Assembly: GCF_030166655.1 (NCBI RefSeq)
Contig: NZ_CP126446.1
Coordinates: 1,240,001-1,304,000, forward strand
Direction of reading: 5' to 3'
DNA length: 64,000 bases
DNA from: Pontibacillus chungwhensis
GTDB lineage: Bacteria; Bacillota; Bacilli; Bacillales; BH030062
How positions within the stretch are numbered: the stretch's first letter is position 1; each line of letters starts with the position of its first letter. The notes beneath the pieces are model-generated. The model saw nothing but the letters and a program-made list of their open reading frames with translations. It was not told where the DNA came from and ran no database searches. The position numbers and the translations under genes are program-made. This document shows, piece after piece, positions 30,973 to 39,484 of the stretch.

Positions 30973-31665
30973 CTAATAAATATTAGGCGTTTGAACTTGC
31001 TCATGCTGCTTAATAATCTGGATTTTTCCGCTGCCATCCATTTGAGCGAAGGACACTTCTTCCACGTTCTGAACGGCGTGGGTCCGGAGATGGGTGAGTA
31101 GCCAGTTTAGGTCCTTCTGTAGGAAAGTTAGGTTTTCGTGATTCACTTTTCCATCGATAATTAAAGGAAAGCTTAAGGAAACGGGAGTGGGTGGGATGGC
31201 CATATCTGATGGTTGTAAAGGTCTTGCTTGAGAAGTGGGAACAACCGATAGTTTTCCACTTGGTTCAATGATGGCATACCTGACGTCACCGATATTTTGA
31301 TATCCTTTTAGTCTTAGTTCTGATAATAAGAGGGGGATGTTCATTTTTGCATATCGCAGTTCCTTTTCCTGAATGGTCCCATTTGCCACGATAATCAGAG
31401 GTTTTGAATCAATATTATAGAAGAACTTTTTTAATGATAGATACCCAAGTAAAATAGTAACGATCATTAAGACAAAGACGCCTACTGTCGCTTTAGATGG
31501 AATCTTATATACGAGTGGTTCTGCTGCTACGGTTGTGATTAGCATAATGGCAGCGAGGTCATAGGACGTCATGTTTGAAATGGACTTCTTTCCAATGATT
31601 CGGACGGCTGTCCATGTAACGAGTAACATAATGATACATCTTAAAGCATAGGCAACAACGCCCAT
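30973..31665 (-). CDS. DUF421 membrane protein (YetF-type)
   Basis: The 230-residue protein has three membrane segments ('LRCIIMLLVTWTAVRIIGKKSISNMTSYDLAAIMLITTVAAEPLVYKI') and a DUF421 domain with 'ELRYAKMNIPLLLSELRLKGYQNIGDVRYAIIEPSGKLSVVP', then a second soluble subdomain. The R-I-I-G-K-K-S and 'DVRYAIIEPSG' stretches are characteristic. It follows the DUF4363 gene by 11 nt, an arrangement seen in bacilli. The domain is only distantly similar to that of the paralog at 23690. Confidence 0.9.
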   Translation of the reverse strand: MGVVAYALRCIIMLLVTWTAVRIIGKKSISNMTSYDLAAIMLITTVAAEPLVYKIPSKATVGVFVLMIVTILLGYLSLKKFFYNIDSKPLIIVANGTIQEKELRYAKMNIPLLLSELRLKGYQNIGDVRYAIIEPSGKLSVVPTSQARPLQPSDMAIPPTPVSLSFPLIIDGKVNHENLTFLQKDLNWLLTHLRTHAVQNVEEVSFAQMDGSGKIQIIKQHEQVQTPNIY

Positions 31666-31676
31666 TTCATCACCTC

Positions 31677-32051
31677 CTACGGTTCAGGAACGACCCGGTT
31701 AAAATTTGTCCAAATATCTTCTGCCATCTTAGCCCTTCCGTAAACCTCAACATGGTCTTTGGCTTCTGTACCAGCCAGGACAAAACTAAGAGACTCTTCA
31801 AGAAGCGAAAATTCAGCTTCCCCAAAGTTTACAAGAATCACTAACTTCTTTTTCTCCCATTCGCTATGTATGTGCTTAGCTAATTTTTCTGCTTCCTCCC
31901 ATTGATCATTTCGTGCGTATTCTTCAATTCGGTTCAGATTTTCAACCATATGAACATCTCCCCATACAGATTGCTTGATCCAGAAATAGCCCACAAAAAT
32001 AACGATGACGATCCCGACCAACAAGATATCAATCGTCTTATTTTTCATCAT
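31677..32051 (-). CDS. DUF4363 family protein
   Basis: The 124-residue protein has one N-terminal membrane segment ('IDILLVGIVIVIFVGYFWI') and an extracytoplasmic helical domain with 'NRIEEYARNDQWEEAEKLAKHIHSEWEKKKLVILV...EAEFSLLEESLSFVLAGTEAKD', typical of DUF4363. Such proteins are regularly coded just before DUF421 genes, as here. GAGGAGGGGC precedes the first ATG. Function unknown. Confidence 0.85.
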   Translation of the reverse strand: MMKNKTIDILLVGIVIVIFVGYFWIKQSVWGDVHMVENLNRIEEYARNDQWEEAEKLAKHIHSEWEKKKLVILVNFGEAEFSLLEESLSFVLAGTEAKDHVEVYGRAKMAEDIWTNFNRVVPEP

Positions 32052-32125
32052 GCCCCTCCTCGCTCTAACCCCGATCGAATTCTATTTGTGCTTACCTTGC
32101 CCTTATCTCTTTTGATTATGTGATC

Positions 32126-32198
32126 GCGGGACTGGGACTGGGGGACAGGTCCCTAGTCCCGCGGGACGGGGAACCTGTCCCCCAGTCCCGGTCCCGCA
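32126..32198. repeat. GC-rich palindromic repeat, copy 8
   Basis: GGGGGACAGGTCCCTAGTCC, CGCGGGACGGGGAACCTGTC and CCCCAGTCCCGGTCCCGC. It lies between divergent genes. Confidence 0.8.
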
Positions 32199-32292
32199 TC
32201 ACTTTACAAACCCACCCCCGCTTGCTATGATTCAACTATTCATTAGAAACAGAAAGCGATCCATCCACTCCACTTATAAAGGAGAAGAGAGT

Positions 32293-32631
32293 ATGAAAGA
32301 TGACAATCAAACCCCTGAAGAATCCATAAAAGAATTATCGACTGATCTGGATGAGGAGACATTGTTTGTTGTTTCGCAAACGTTTAAAGCATTAGCCGAT
32401 CCTACGAGGATCCGAATCCTTCATTTGCTTTGTAAGAAAGAGCAATCGGTGAACCAGATCTCAGAGAGCTTAGACCTTCGCCAATCCACCGTCTCCCACC
32501 AGTTACGCTTTCTCAAAAATTTACGCCTTGTAAAATATCGCCGTGACGGGAAGACGATGTATTATTCGAATGATGACCAGCACGTTATGAATGTTCTTGA
32601 GCAGACGATCAACCATGCCTTGCACCATTAA
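32293..32631 (+). CDS. ArsR/SmtB-family metal-sensing repressor
   Basis: The 112-residue protein is a winged-helix ArsR family member: '[87 protein letters not shown]'. It has no Cys-x-Cys alpha3 site; instead the C-terminal helix carries D-x-H and H-A-L-H-H residues, as in the zinc-sensing CzrA/SmtB type alpha5 site. ATG with AAAGGAGAAGAGAG upstream was chosen. It stands just before cadA and an operator, so it probably controls zinc/cadmium export. Confidence 0.88.
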   Translation: MKDDNQTPEESIKELSTDLDEETLFVVSQTFKALADPTRIRILHLLCKKEQSVNQISESLDLRQSTVSHQLRFLKNLRLVKYRRDGKTMYYSNDDQHVMNVLEQTINHALHH

Positions 32632-32636
32632 TTTTG

Positions 32637-32682
32637 AAAAAAGCTCACTACCTTCATGGCGGAACGTAGTGAGCTTTTTTAC
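32637..32682 (+). terminator. Terminator between arsR-type gene and cadA
   Basis: AAAAAAGCTCACTAC and GTAGTGAGCTTTTTT form a 15-bp stem around CTTCATGGCGGAAC. The two genes are therefore transcribed separately. Confidence 0.8.
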
Positions 32683-32715
32683 ATACGATAGATTACTTTA
32701 CAATGTGATTTTGGA

Positions 32716-32744
32716 TTGCACATATGAATATATGTGCATATAAT
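32716..32744 (+). promoter_or_regulatory. cadA promoter overlapped by an ArsR-type operator
   Basis: TTGCAC (-35) and TATAAT (-10) are 17 bp apart. The inverted repeat TGCACATAT-GAAT-ATATGTGCA (32717-32738) fills the spacer; its arms match perfectly. It resembles the 12-2-12 ATATGAA...ATATGCA-like sites of SmtB/CzrA repressors, so the adjacent ArsR protein is the likely ligand. Confidence 0.85.
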
Positions 32745-32801
32745 GAGAGTAGATAATAACTCGCCTTTTACGTATGGGTGTGAACTAGAGGAGGAGTTAA
32801 C

Positions 32802-34952
32802 GTGGACGAATATAAATTGCAGGGTCTGTCTTGTGCGAATTGCGCTGCAGATATGGAAGAGCAGATCAAGAAGTTAGAGAACGGGGAAGACGCTCAGATT
32901 AAGTTCAATTCCAGTAAGCTCGTTGTTTCTGAGGGAGTGGACCTCGATCAAGTAGAAGGAATTTTAAAGTCGGACGGGGCCGCGATCGTGAAAGAAAATC
33001 ACGACCACGACCACCATGGTCATGACCACGATCACGATCATGCACATGGTTCCAATATGAAAACGCTACTTGTGACATCCGGTTTGATTTTCGCTTCGAC
33101 GTTTGTGTTAGACAGTATGGTTCCGACAGCCGTCTTAATTGGGTTGTATGTAATCGCGATGGCGATCAGTGGATACCAGACGTTTGTGAAGGGTGCGAAA
33201 AACCTCTTTAAGCTGAAATTTAATATTGATACATTGATGACCATCGCTCTTGTTGGGGCCGTTTCCATAGGAGAATGGCGTGAGGCTACGATCGTTGCGA
33301 TTCTGTTTGGTTTAAACGAATACCTAGAAGGCATGGGAATGGAAAAAGCGCGGGACTCAATGGAGAAGTTAATGAAAGTCGCGCCGAAAAATGCCACCCT
33401 ACTTGAACAGGATGGCAGTGAGCGTGTCGTGCCGATTGAGTCTTTAAAGAAAGACGATCTTGTTCTTGTGAAGGCAGGCGAAAAGGTTCCTTCCGATAGT
33501 GTTGTTGTGGTAGGGAACAGTTCTCTGAATGAAGCAGCCATCACAGGGGAGTCGATGCCAGTTGAGAAGACCACAGGCGATGAGTTGTTCGGGGGAAGCA
33601 TCAATAATGAAGGCCTCTTAAAAGTACGGATCACAAAGGAATATGAGGATTCGTCATTAGCAAAAATTCTTCACCTCGTCGAAGAGGCGCAGGAAGTGAA
33701 GACGCCAACAGAGCTGTTCATCAACCGGTTTGCGAAGTATTATACACCGCTGATTATGATCATCGCAGCACTCGTCATGGTCATCCCGCCGCTTCTTTTA
33801 GATGGAGACTGGGGAGCTTGGTTGTATCAAGGGTTGGCCGTGTTGATTGTAGGGTGCCCTTGTGCGTTGATCTTGTCTTCACCAATCGCGATCGTATCGG
33901 GGATTACGAAGAATGCGCGTAACGGAATCCTTGTAAAAGGCGGCGTGTTTCTCGAACAGCTTGGCAAGATTGAGACGATTGCTTTTGATAAAACGGGGAC
34001 GCTCACAAAAGGCAAGCCGGCTGTTCAACAAGCGATTGTCTATGATGAAGACTCCTTCTATCAGATTGCGGGATCCGTTGAGAAGAATTCCTCTCATCCG
34101 ATTGCCAAATCCATCGTAGCAGAAGCGGAGAAGAGAAAAGAAACGCTCATAGAACCTTCCAACGTCGATGCCATTCCTGGTCAAGGAATGGTCGCTACGA
34201 TCAACGGGAAGTCATACTATGTTGGCAACGAGAAGACATTGAAAGACCTGGAGCTGACAGAAAAAGAGCAAGCGGATATCGAACGTCTTAAAAATGAAGG
34301 GTTCACGTTAGTCGTGGTCTCAACTGATGAACGAATCTTAGGCATGTTCGGCGTTGCTGATGAGATTCGGGAGGAAAGCTCTACATTAATGAAAGAGCTC
34401 CATGACACAGGCATTAAAAATACCGTTATGCTCACAGGTGACCACGAGAAAACCGGTGAGGCCGTGGCTTCGAAGATCGGCGTGACGAAAGTATTCGGCA
34501 ACTTACTTCCTGATCAAAAAGTGGAAAAGGTGAAGGAGTTAACAAGATCATCGAAAGTCGCCATGGTCGGAGACGGCATAAATGATGCACCAGCCCTAGC
34601 AACAGCAGACTTGGGCATCGCCATGGGGAAAGGAACTGACAGTGCCATTGAAACGGCGGATATCGTCTTAATGCAAGACCACTTAGGTAAGCTACCAGGT
34701 TCAATCCGTACGGCAAAACAGGTGAACCGAATCATCAAAACCAATCTTTCCCTAGCCCTTGGTTTGAAGCTAGTCGCACTCCTCTTAACCATACCAGGCT
34801 GGCTCACCCTTTGGATTGCGATTCTGGCCGATATGGGAGCAACCATTTTAGTGACGCTCATTAGCTTAACCGTTCTGATTGAGAAGACTAAAAAAAGAAG
34901 TACAGAAGATGATGATCCTCAAGATTTGAAGGCAAAACAACCAATCGCATAG
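32802..34952 (+). CDS. cadA: Heavy-metal P1B-type ATPase (Cd/Zn/Pb/Co export)
   Basis: The 716-residue protein begins with one heavy-metal-binding domain ('LSCANCAADM', the C-x-x-C site), followed by a His/Asp-rich linker of about 20 residues (around residues 66-84). The six-to-eight membrane segments include 'VGCPCALILSSP' with the Cys352-Pro-Cys354 metal channel. Phosphorylation takes place at Asp396 in 'DKTGTLTKG'; 'GDGINDAPAL' is the hinge motif. It should pump Zn(II), Cd(II) or Pb(II) out of the cell using ATP. GTG start with GAGGAGGAGTTAAC upstream. Confidence 0.95.
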   Translation: MDEYKLQGLSCANCAADMEEQIKKLENGEDAQIKFNSSKLVVSEGVDLDQVEGILKSDGAAIVKENHDHDHHGHDHDHDHAHGSNMKTLLVTSGLIFASTFVLDSMVPTAVLIGLYVIAMAISGYQTFVKGAKNLFKLKFNIDTLMTIALVGAVSIGEWREATIVAILFGLNEYLEGMGMEKARDSMEKLMKVAPKNATLLEQDGSERVVPIESLKKDDLVLVKAGEKVPSDSVVVVGNSSLNEAAITGESMPVEKTTGDELFGGSINNEGLLKVRITKEYEDSSLAKILHLVEEAQEVKTPTELFINRFAKYYTPLIMIIAALVMVIPPLLLDGDWGAWLYQGLAVLIVGCPCALILSSPIAIVSGITKNARNGILVKGGVFLEQLGKIETIAFDKTGTLTKGKPAVQQAIVYDEDSFYQIAGSVEKNSSHPIAKSIVAEAEKRKETLIEPSNVDAIPGQGMVATINGKSYYVGNEKTLKDLELTEKEQADIERLKNEGFTLVVVSTDERILGMFGVADEIREESSTLMKELHDTGIKNTVMLTGDHEKTGEAVASKIGVTKVFGNLLPDQKVEKVKELTRSSKVAMVGDGINDAPALATADLGIAMGKGTDSAIETADIVLMQDHLGKLPGSIRTAKQVNRIIKTNLSLALGLKLVALLLTIPGWLTLWIAILADMGATILVTLISLTVLIEKTKKRSTEDDDPQDLKAKQPIA

Positions 34953-34959
34953 CAAATAG

Positions 34960-34992
34960 AATGAACCTGGAAAGATGATTTCCGGGTTTATT
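34960..34992 (+). terminator. Terminator of cadA
   Basis: AACCTGGAAA and TTTCCGGGTTT form a stem around GATGA, followed by ATTT. Confidence 0.6.
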
Positions 34993-35046
34993 TCATGTCT
35001 ATTGTGGAGTAGATAGAAAAGGTATAATAAACGAGAGGTGATCTTT

Positions 35047-35244
35047 ATGAGTTTAGAAACATTTCTTCCTTATACAACATCCGGAGCACTGATTATTGGG
35101 GTTGTTTTCTCCCTCATCTATAGTTTATATATTAAGAAATCAGAATCAAAAGGATGGACGTTTACGGTTTTTACTTTCCTAATAGGCGTCATTTCGTCTA
35201 GTGCTGGGGTTATGATTTTAAAAGCAGTCGGTACGATTGAGTAG
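35047..35244 (+). CDS. Small two-segment membrane protein
   Basis: The 65-residue product has two hydrophobic segments ('GALIIGVVFSLIYSLYI' and 'FTVFTFLIGVISSSAGVMIL') separated by a charged loop. GAGAGGTGATCTTT precedes the chosen ATG. It follows cadA but has its own terminator behind it; no family recognised. Confidence 0.6.
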   Translation: MSLETFLPYTTSGALIIGVVFSLIYSLYIKKSESKGWTFTVFTFLIGVISSSAGVMILKAVGTIE

Positions 35245-35267
35245 AGGATAAAAGTAGAAGAGAAAGT

Positions 35268-35305
35268 TTTAACAAGCGGATCCGCGTATGGGTTCGCTTG
35301 TTTTA
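35268..35305 (+). terminator. Hairpin terminator
   Basis: AACAAGCGGATCC and GGGTTCGCTTGTTTT form a stem with T-rich end. Confidence 0.6.
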
Positions 35306-35310
35306 GTGAG

Positions 35311-35378
35311 CGCGGGATGAGGGGACAGGTTCCTCGGCCCGCGGGACTAGGGACCTGTCCCCTCATCCCACGTCCCGG
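35311..35378. repeat. GC-rich palindromic repeat, copy 9
   Basis: GGGGACAGGTTCCTCGGCCC, GCGGGACTAGGGACCTGTCC and CCTCATCCC. Confidence 0.8.
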
Positions 35379-35431
35379 AGAATAAATGGAGCTTTCTTTA
35401 CAAACACTAAGGAAAAAAGGGAGGCTACTTT

Positions 35432-36520
35432 GTGAAAATAGCGATTATCGGGGCGGGACTTGCTGGCCTTTCATGTGCATTGACGCTGGAAAAGAACGGA
35501 CAAAAGGCTGATATTTTTGAACAACGGAAGGAAATCGGTTTAGGCTATGATATTGCGGAACTCATGACGCCTATTCTACACGCGCCTATTGAGGACGCTG
35601 TGAAATTCTTTTCAGAAACCTATGATATTCACTTAAAACCGGCCAGTAATGTACAGAAGATCTATGTTCATTCAGAGAACGAATCGGCCTATGTAGAAGG
35701 AAAAATAGGGTTTTCCAATATGCGCGGTAAATACAAAGAGTCCTATGAGAAGCAATTAGCCGATCAATTGGAGCATAGCAAAATTCATTATGACAGCCAT
35801 GCGACTTATGAAACCATCTCGAAAGAATATCCCCATGTGGTTGTCGCCACTGGGGACCCACGGGATACTCAGGAAATTCAGCCATTTGATGTGGCCTTTC
35901 CTTCAGCTTTTGCTGGTGCGATCGTAAAAGGGGATTTTGTTCGTACAGAAGTCCATACCTGGTTCAACAATAATCTCGCGCCAAAAGGGATGGGCTACTT
36001 AATTCCTCACTCCACAACAGAAGCCACTCTCGTCAGTGTCTACCCACAATATAAGGATGAGTGGTTACAAAAAAGAGGAGAGTTCTGGGACGCGCTCGTG
36101 AAGGACGCTTCTCGCATTCTGAAACAGGAAATCGAGATTACTCAATCATTTACCATTGATGATTACATGATCGGGAAATGCCGTTATCCAAGAATCGGGA
36201 ATACGTTTTTTGCTGGGAATTGTGTTGGAGCCATTACGCCATTTCTTGGTTTTGGACAGACGGGTTCAATTCTTAGTGGAATCTATGCAGCGCAGGATAT
36301 GTGCGGGCTTGGGGATTATGAAACGCTTTGTAAACCACTCTTAAAGGATTATGATCATTCCCTGGTCCTACGTCGAACGATTGAAAAATTAGACAATCAC
36401 CAGCTGGATTTGGTGACGAAGTCTCTTCATAATTCGGTGGTACGAAAGGTGGTTACTCAGCCGAATATGGGTGTTCTAAAAGGGCTGAGCTATTTGTTGA
36501 AGCCATTTACGTCGAAATAA
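35432..36520 (+). CDS. FAD-dependent oxidoreductase
   Basis: The 362-residue protein begins with a dinucleotide-binding fold, 'IAIIGAGLAGLSCALTLEKNGQKADIFEQR' (G-x-G-x-x-G with the acidic end of strand 2), and has the second FAD contact 'NTFFAGNCVGAITPFLGFGQTGSILSGIYAAQDM' (G-D-like, here G-N-C-V-G). It belongs to the FAD-dependent hydroxylase / geranylgeranyl reductase-like group; the substrate is unknown. Its GTG start has GGGAGGCTACTTT upstream. The C-terminal third is an all-helical segment with no membrane span. Confidence 0.82.
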   Translation: MKIAIIGAGLAGLSCALTLEKNGQKADIFEQRKEIGLGYDIAELMTPILHAPIEDAVKFFSETYDIHLKPASNVQKIYVHSENESAYVEGKIGFSNMRGKYKESYEKQLADQLEHSKIHYDSHATYETISKEYPHVVVATGDPRDTQEIQPFDVAFPSAFAGAIVKGDFVRTEVHTWFNNNLAPKGMGYLIPHSTTEATLVSVYPQYKDEWLQKRGEFWDALVKDASRILKQEIEITQSFTIDDYMIGKCRYPRIGNTFFAGNCVGAITPFLGFGQTGSILSGIYAAQDMCGLGDYETLCKPLLKDYDHSLVLRRTIEKLDNHQLDLVTKSLHNSVVRKVVTQPNMGVLKGLSYLLKPFTSK

Positions 36521-36526
36521 CTGAGG

Positions 36527-36588
36527 GGTGGGATGGAGGGACAGGTTCCTTGTCCCGCGGGACGAGGGACCTGTCCCTCCATCCCACA
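36527..36588. repeat. GC-rich palindromic repeat, copy 10
   Basis: GGAGGGACAGGTTCCTTGTC, CCGCGGGACGAGGGACCTG and TCCCTCCATCCC. The arms here match most closely of all copies. Confidence 0.85.
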
Positions 36589-36605
36589 GTCCGAGTCCAG
36601 TCCAG

Positions 36606-36650
36606 CAAAAAAAGGCTTAGAGACCACGCCGTCTCTAAGCCTTTTGTAAC
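36606..36650. terminator. Bidirectional terminator
   Basis: AAAAGGCTTAGAGAC and GTCTCTAAGCCTTTT pair perfectly around CACGCC between convergent genes. Confidence 0.85.
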
Positions 36651-37871
36651 TTATTTTATAATCTGCACTCTCTTAATAGAACGGCCTTCCATCTCTAAGA
36701 TCTTAAAGGTCAGGTTCTCTCGCTCTAGCACGGATCCTTCCTGAGGGTGGTCATCGAGTTCATTTAAAATGTAAGCGGCTAGCACGTCTTCATCTTCTGG
36801 AATATCGGTGTCAAAGACGGCGTTGACTCGGTAAAGGGTCGCTTTTCCGTCACAAATGAGTTCAGTGTCGGACACTTTCTCGACAATGGCGTCATCATCT
36901 GGGTCTAATTCATCCTCGATCTCGATTCCGATCATCGCCTCAATCAGGTCCTCGTGGGTGATAATGCCTTCAGTTCCACCGTATTCATCCAACACAATTG
37001 CCATGTGCTGTTTGTGAAGGCTCATCTTTTGTAAGACTAAATCCACCTGCTGAAATTCATAAACGACTATAGGATCGTTAGTACAGAACGATTTTAACGA
37101 TTGGTCCCTGTCGGCGTCCCAGTTTAGGAGATACTTCGAGTGGAAGACAGCAATGATGTCGTCCATATCATCCCGGTACACAGGATAGCGCGTGTAAGGG
37201 TGCTGCATGACGATTTCTCTTACTTCCTCAAACGTAGCGGAATGGGGTATGGCTTCGACATCGACGCGCGGTGTCTGTAAGATGTCTTTTACATTTAAGT
37301 TATGGAAATCAAATACACCTTTAATACGGCTTGATTCTTCCTCGTTAAACGTTCCCTCAGATCCCGCGATATCGATCATGGTGCGAAGTTCTTCTTTAGA
37401 GATCGATGCTTCTTCTTGCTTTCCTTTTGCTAAGATATTGTTTAAGGAATCGGTCAGTTTATTTAACACGATCGTGACCGGCTTAAAGATGATAATGAAG
37501 AAGCGGATAATCGGCGCCACTGTTGTCGCAATCTTATCAGGATAGGTTGCAGCGAAGGATTTCGGGATGACTTCTGAGAAGATAATGATCGTAACCGTCA
37601 GGACAGCAGAAGCGATCCCTACGTTAATACCATATTCCACAGCGAGTATCGTGACGAGGGTCGGCAGCAGAATATTAGCAATATTGTTTCCGATCAGAAT
37701 GGTTGTAATAAATTCACTCGGCTTTGAAACGAGGTTCAATAACTTCTCGGCCTTTTGGTCGTTGTTGTTGGCTTTGGTTTGTAATTTCATTCGGTTTGTA
37801 GCGGTTAAAGCGGTCTCGCTCCCTGAGAAGAAAGCGGAGACGAAAATCAGTATAATAATCGCGATGAGCAC
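36651..37871 (-). CDS. CNNM/CorC-HlyC family ion transporter
   Basis: The 406-residue protein has a DUF21/CNNM membrane domain ('LIIILIFVSAFFSGSETALTATNRMKL', 'IGNNIANILLPTLVTILAVEYGI', 'FSEVIPKSFAATYPDKIA'). Next come two CBS motifs ('MQHPYTRYPVYRDDMDDIIAVFHSKYLL' and 'VLQKMSLHKQHMAIVLDEYGGTEGIITHEDLIEAMIGIEIEDE') and then a CorC_HlyC domain. Relatives such as MpfA of Staphylococcus and YhdP of B. subtilis export Mg2+ or protect against magnesium excess. The 'hemolysin' name used for the family is historical. Confidence 0.92.
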   Translation of the reverse strand: MLIAIIILIFVSAFFSGSETALTATNRMKLQTKANNNDQKAEKLLNLVSKPSEFITTILIGNNIANILLPTLVTILAVEYGINVGIASAVLTVTIIIFSEVIPKSFAATYPDKIATTVAPIIRFFIIIFKPVTIVLNKLTDSLNNILAKGKQEEASISKEELRTMIDIAGSEGTFNEEESSRIKGVFDFHNLNVKDILQTPRVDVEAIPHSATFEEVREIVMQHPYTRYPVYRDDMDDIIAVFHSKYLLNWDADRDQSLKSFCTNDPIVVYEFQQVDLVLQKMSLHKQHMAIVLDEYGGTEGIITHEDLIEAMIGIEIEDELDPDDDAIVEKVSDTELICDGKATLYRVNAVFDTDIPEDEDVLAAYILNELDDHPQEGSVLERENLTFKILEMEGRSIKRVQIIK

Positions 37872-38086
37872 GATTCTGTTCCTCCTTGTCCTGTTCCGTT
37901 CAAATTCAAATACTTCTACAACTATATCAAATTCAGTTATGAAAAGAAATGAAGACGACCGGGCATGCGTGTTTGTCTGAAGCTGAAAGGTGACGATCCG
38001 CCTCCTGATTGAAGAAAAGCTTTCTGCATTTACTTATGGAAAGCCTTTTTAGTATGTACGATAGAAGCTTATAAAAAGTTCCTTTT

Positions 38087-38362
38087 GTGTTGAATAGATA
38101 TCCAAATGTAAGTCCTATTTCGAATCGTAGGAACCAACAGGGAGAGGTGTATCGTGCTGAAAAGACGAGCCTTTCTGAAGATAAGCTAGGAGATTATTAC
38201 GGGGAGATTGAACACCATTCTCCTGATACGATGGTACAGGTTATTAATGAAGCGAACTTGTTCCAGGTGGGGACGGAGATTTATTTTAAGGAGGGGTCGA
38301 AGGAGAGCTTTTTCATTCTGTTTCGTGAAGATGTATATAGTTTGGAAGAGGTAGATTTGTAA
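38087..38362 (+). CDS. Hypothetical protein
   Basis: The 91-residue product is soluble and acidic toward the C-terminus ('MVQVINEANLFQVGTEIYFKEGSKESFFILFREDVYSLEEVDL'). The frame opens at GTG/TTG without a recognisable ribosome-binding site and an upstream stop at 38072. It may be a real gene with a poor start or the tail of a broken one. No family recognised. Confidence 0.45.
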   Translation: MLNRYPNVSPISNRRNQQGEVYRAEKTSLSEDKLGDYYGEIEHHSPDTMVQVINEANLFQVGTEIYFKEGSKESFFILFREDVYSLEEVDL

Positions 38363-38426
38363 AGATAAGGTGTGAGGATTCCCTATGTGCCAATTGAAAG
38401 AAATGATAGTGTTAAACTTTGATTAC

Positions 38427-38470
38427 TATTTTCACACTAATGGGGCGATTGCTTAATGTAGCATTCGCCC
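38427..38470. repeat. Diverged type A-like boundary element
   Basis: CACTAATGGGGCGATTGCTT and AATGTAGCATTCGCCCCTTG form an inverted pair GGGGCGA/TCGCCCC, and its left side matches the A elements (CTAACGGGTGCGATTG). It lies where the truncated GNAT loses its homology. Confidence 0.45.
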
Positions 38471-38629
38471 CTTGTTAAGCTCCTTCAAAAAGTCCTCGTG
38501 TTGTCTCATATTGTGAATAACGTAATGTTCGTGGCAACCAGGGAAGTATAAGTTCCAAAAAGCTTCCCGGGCCTGCTCCTCAACGACTCTGTAATCCTCT
38601 GGTTGTTCAAGTCTAATTCTACTATTCAT
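38453..38629 (-). pseudogene. Truncated GNAT acetyltransferase (5' part only)
   Basis: The 58-codon frame starts M-N-S-R-I-R-L-E-Q-P-E-D-Y, then 'EQAREAFWNLYFPGCHEHYVIHNMRQHEDFLKELNKG', which matches the first third of YhbS-type GNAT proteins. It stops before the acetyl-CoA binding motif. AGAGGAGAGTCATT gives a good start. The break coincides with a hairpin that resembles the 2.6-13.8 kb boundary elements. Confidence 0.65.
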
Positions 38630-38959
38630 AATGACTCTCCTCTCTTTATTCACCGTACTTGATTCAGGAAAGGGTTGAAGAGCCCTTTTCCCTATTATGT
38701 CCATTTCCCTCACGGTAAGTAAATCCGCTGCTCGAACGGGGCGGAATCAGGTAGGGTGTGGATGCTGGTATTTAGTGATCTCCTACACTATATTACATTC
38801 TTACTAAGCATCAAAAACCTTTTCTCAACTACGAGTTTTCCCTAACCCTGCTCTTATTTTGTTAACCAAGAACATCATAAACGACTAAATGCAATATATA
38901 TGTTGCAAAAAGACTTATTTATTATATAATGTAAGAAGAAGGAAATAAGGGGGAGTTGG

Positions 38960-39484
38960 ATGGGATTGTTTAATCCGGGCAGGGTGCAGGATGAGCGGGT
39001 ACGAAACTTGCAAAACCAGGTGTATAAAGAAATGTACATGGTCGTATTGATTGTTTGTGGGTTATCAGTGGCGTTAAAGGTGTACCAGCAAGGTGTTGTA
39101 GAAGCCAATATAGGGACTGAATTGATGATTGCCATTGCCGGAGGGGCTTATTATTTGATCCGGGCATCCAAACTTGGGATCTATTCCTACGAAGTGGAAA
39201 CGCATGATCAGAAAAGCAGAGTGAGCCATGATCAGAAATACCTGTGGGGCGGTATTCTGTCTGGGTTACTAATTTCCTCGCTGTTTGGGATTCGTAGTGT
39301 GATCGAATACGCGGATAGCACAGGCGAGGGGGTTCTGTTTTTCTTCTTAAGCCTGTTTGGAGGACTGATCATTTACTTGCCCCTTTTTCTTATCATCGTC
39401 AGCATGCCTATGCTCGCTAAGAGAAAGAGCGATCGAACAATCGAGAAACAACTAGAAGATGAGGATGACGGTGATGAAATGTGA
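38960..39484 (+). CDS. Membrane protein paired with an XRE regulator (second module)
   Basis: The 174-residue protein has four hydrophobic segments ('YMVVLIVCGLSVALKVYQ', 'LMIAIAGGAYYLI', 'GGILSGLLISSLFGI', 'VLFFFLSLFGGLIIYLPLFLIIVSMPML') and an acidic C-terminus. The next gene starts with GTGA that overlaps its stop codon by 4 nt. The pair repeats the arrangement of 18833-19336, though the membrane proteins differ in length. Such proteins are called DUF3796/DUF6773-like in bacilli; I do not insist on a family. Confidence 0.75.
   Translation: MGLFNPGRVQDERVRNLQNQVYKEMYMVVLIVCGLSVALKVYQQGVVEANIGTELMIAIAGGAYYLIRASKLGIYSYEVETHDQKSRVSHDQKYLWGGILSGLLISSLFGIRSVIEYADSTGEGVLFFFLSLFGGLIIYLPLFLIIVSMPMLAKRKSDRTIEKQLEDEDDGDEM

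Noticed and set aside
30034-32198. CRISPR array
   Set aside because: The regularly seen GC-rich units are palindromes at irregular distances of 0.3-3 kb with genes between them, not spacers.
36550-36744. 64-codon + frame spanning a GC palindrome and the 36.6 kb terminator
   Set aside because: It runs through a palindrome, a terminator hairpin and the end of the CNNM gene in antisense.
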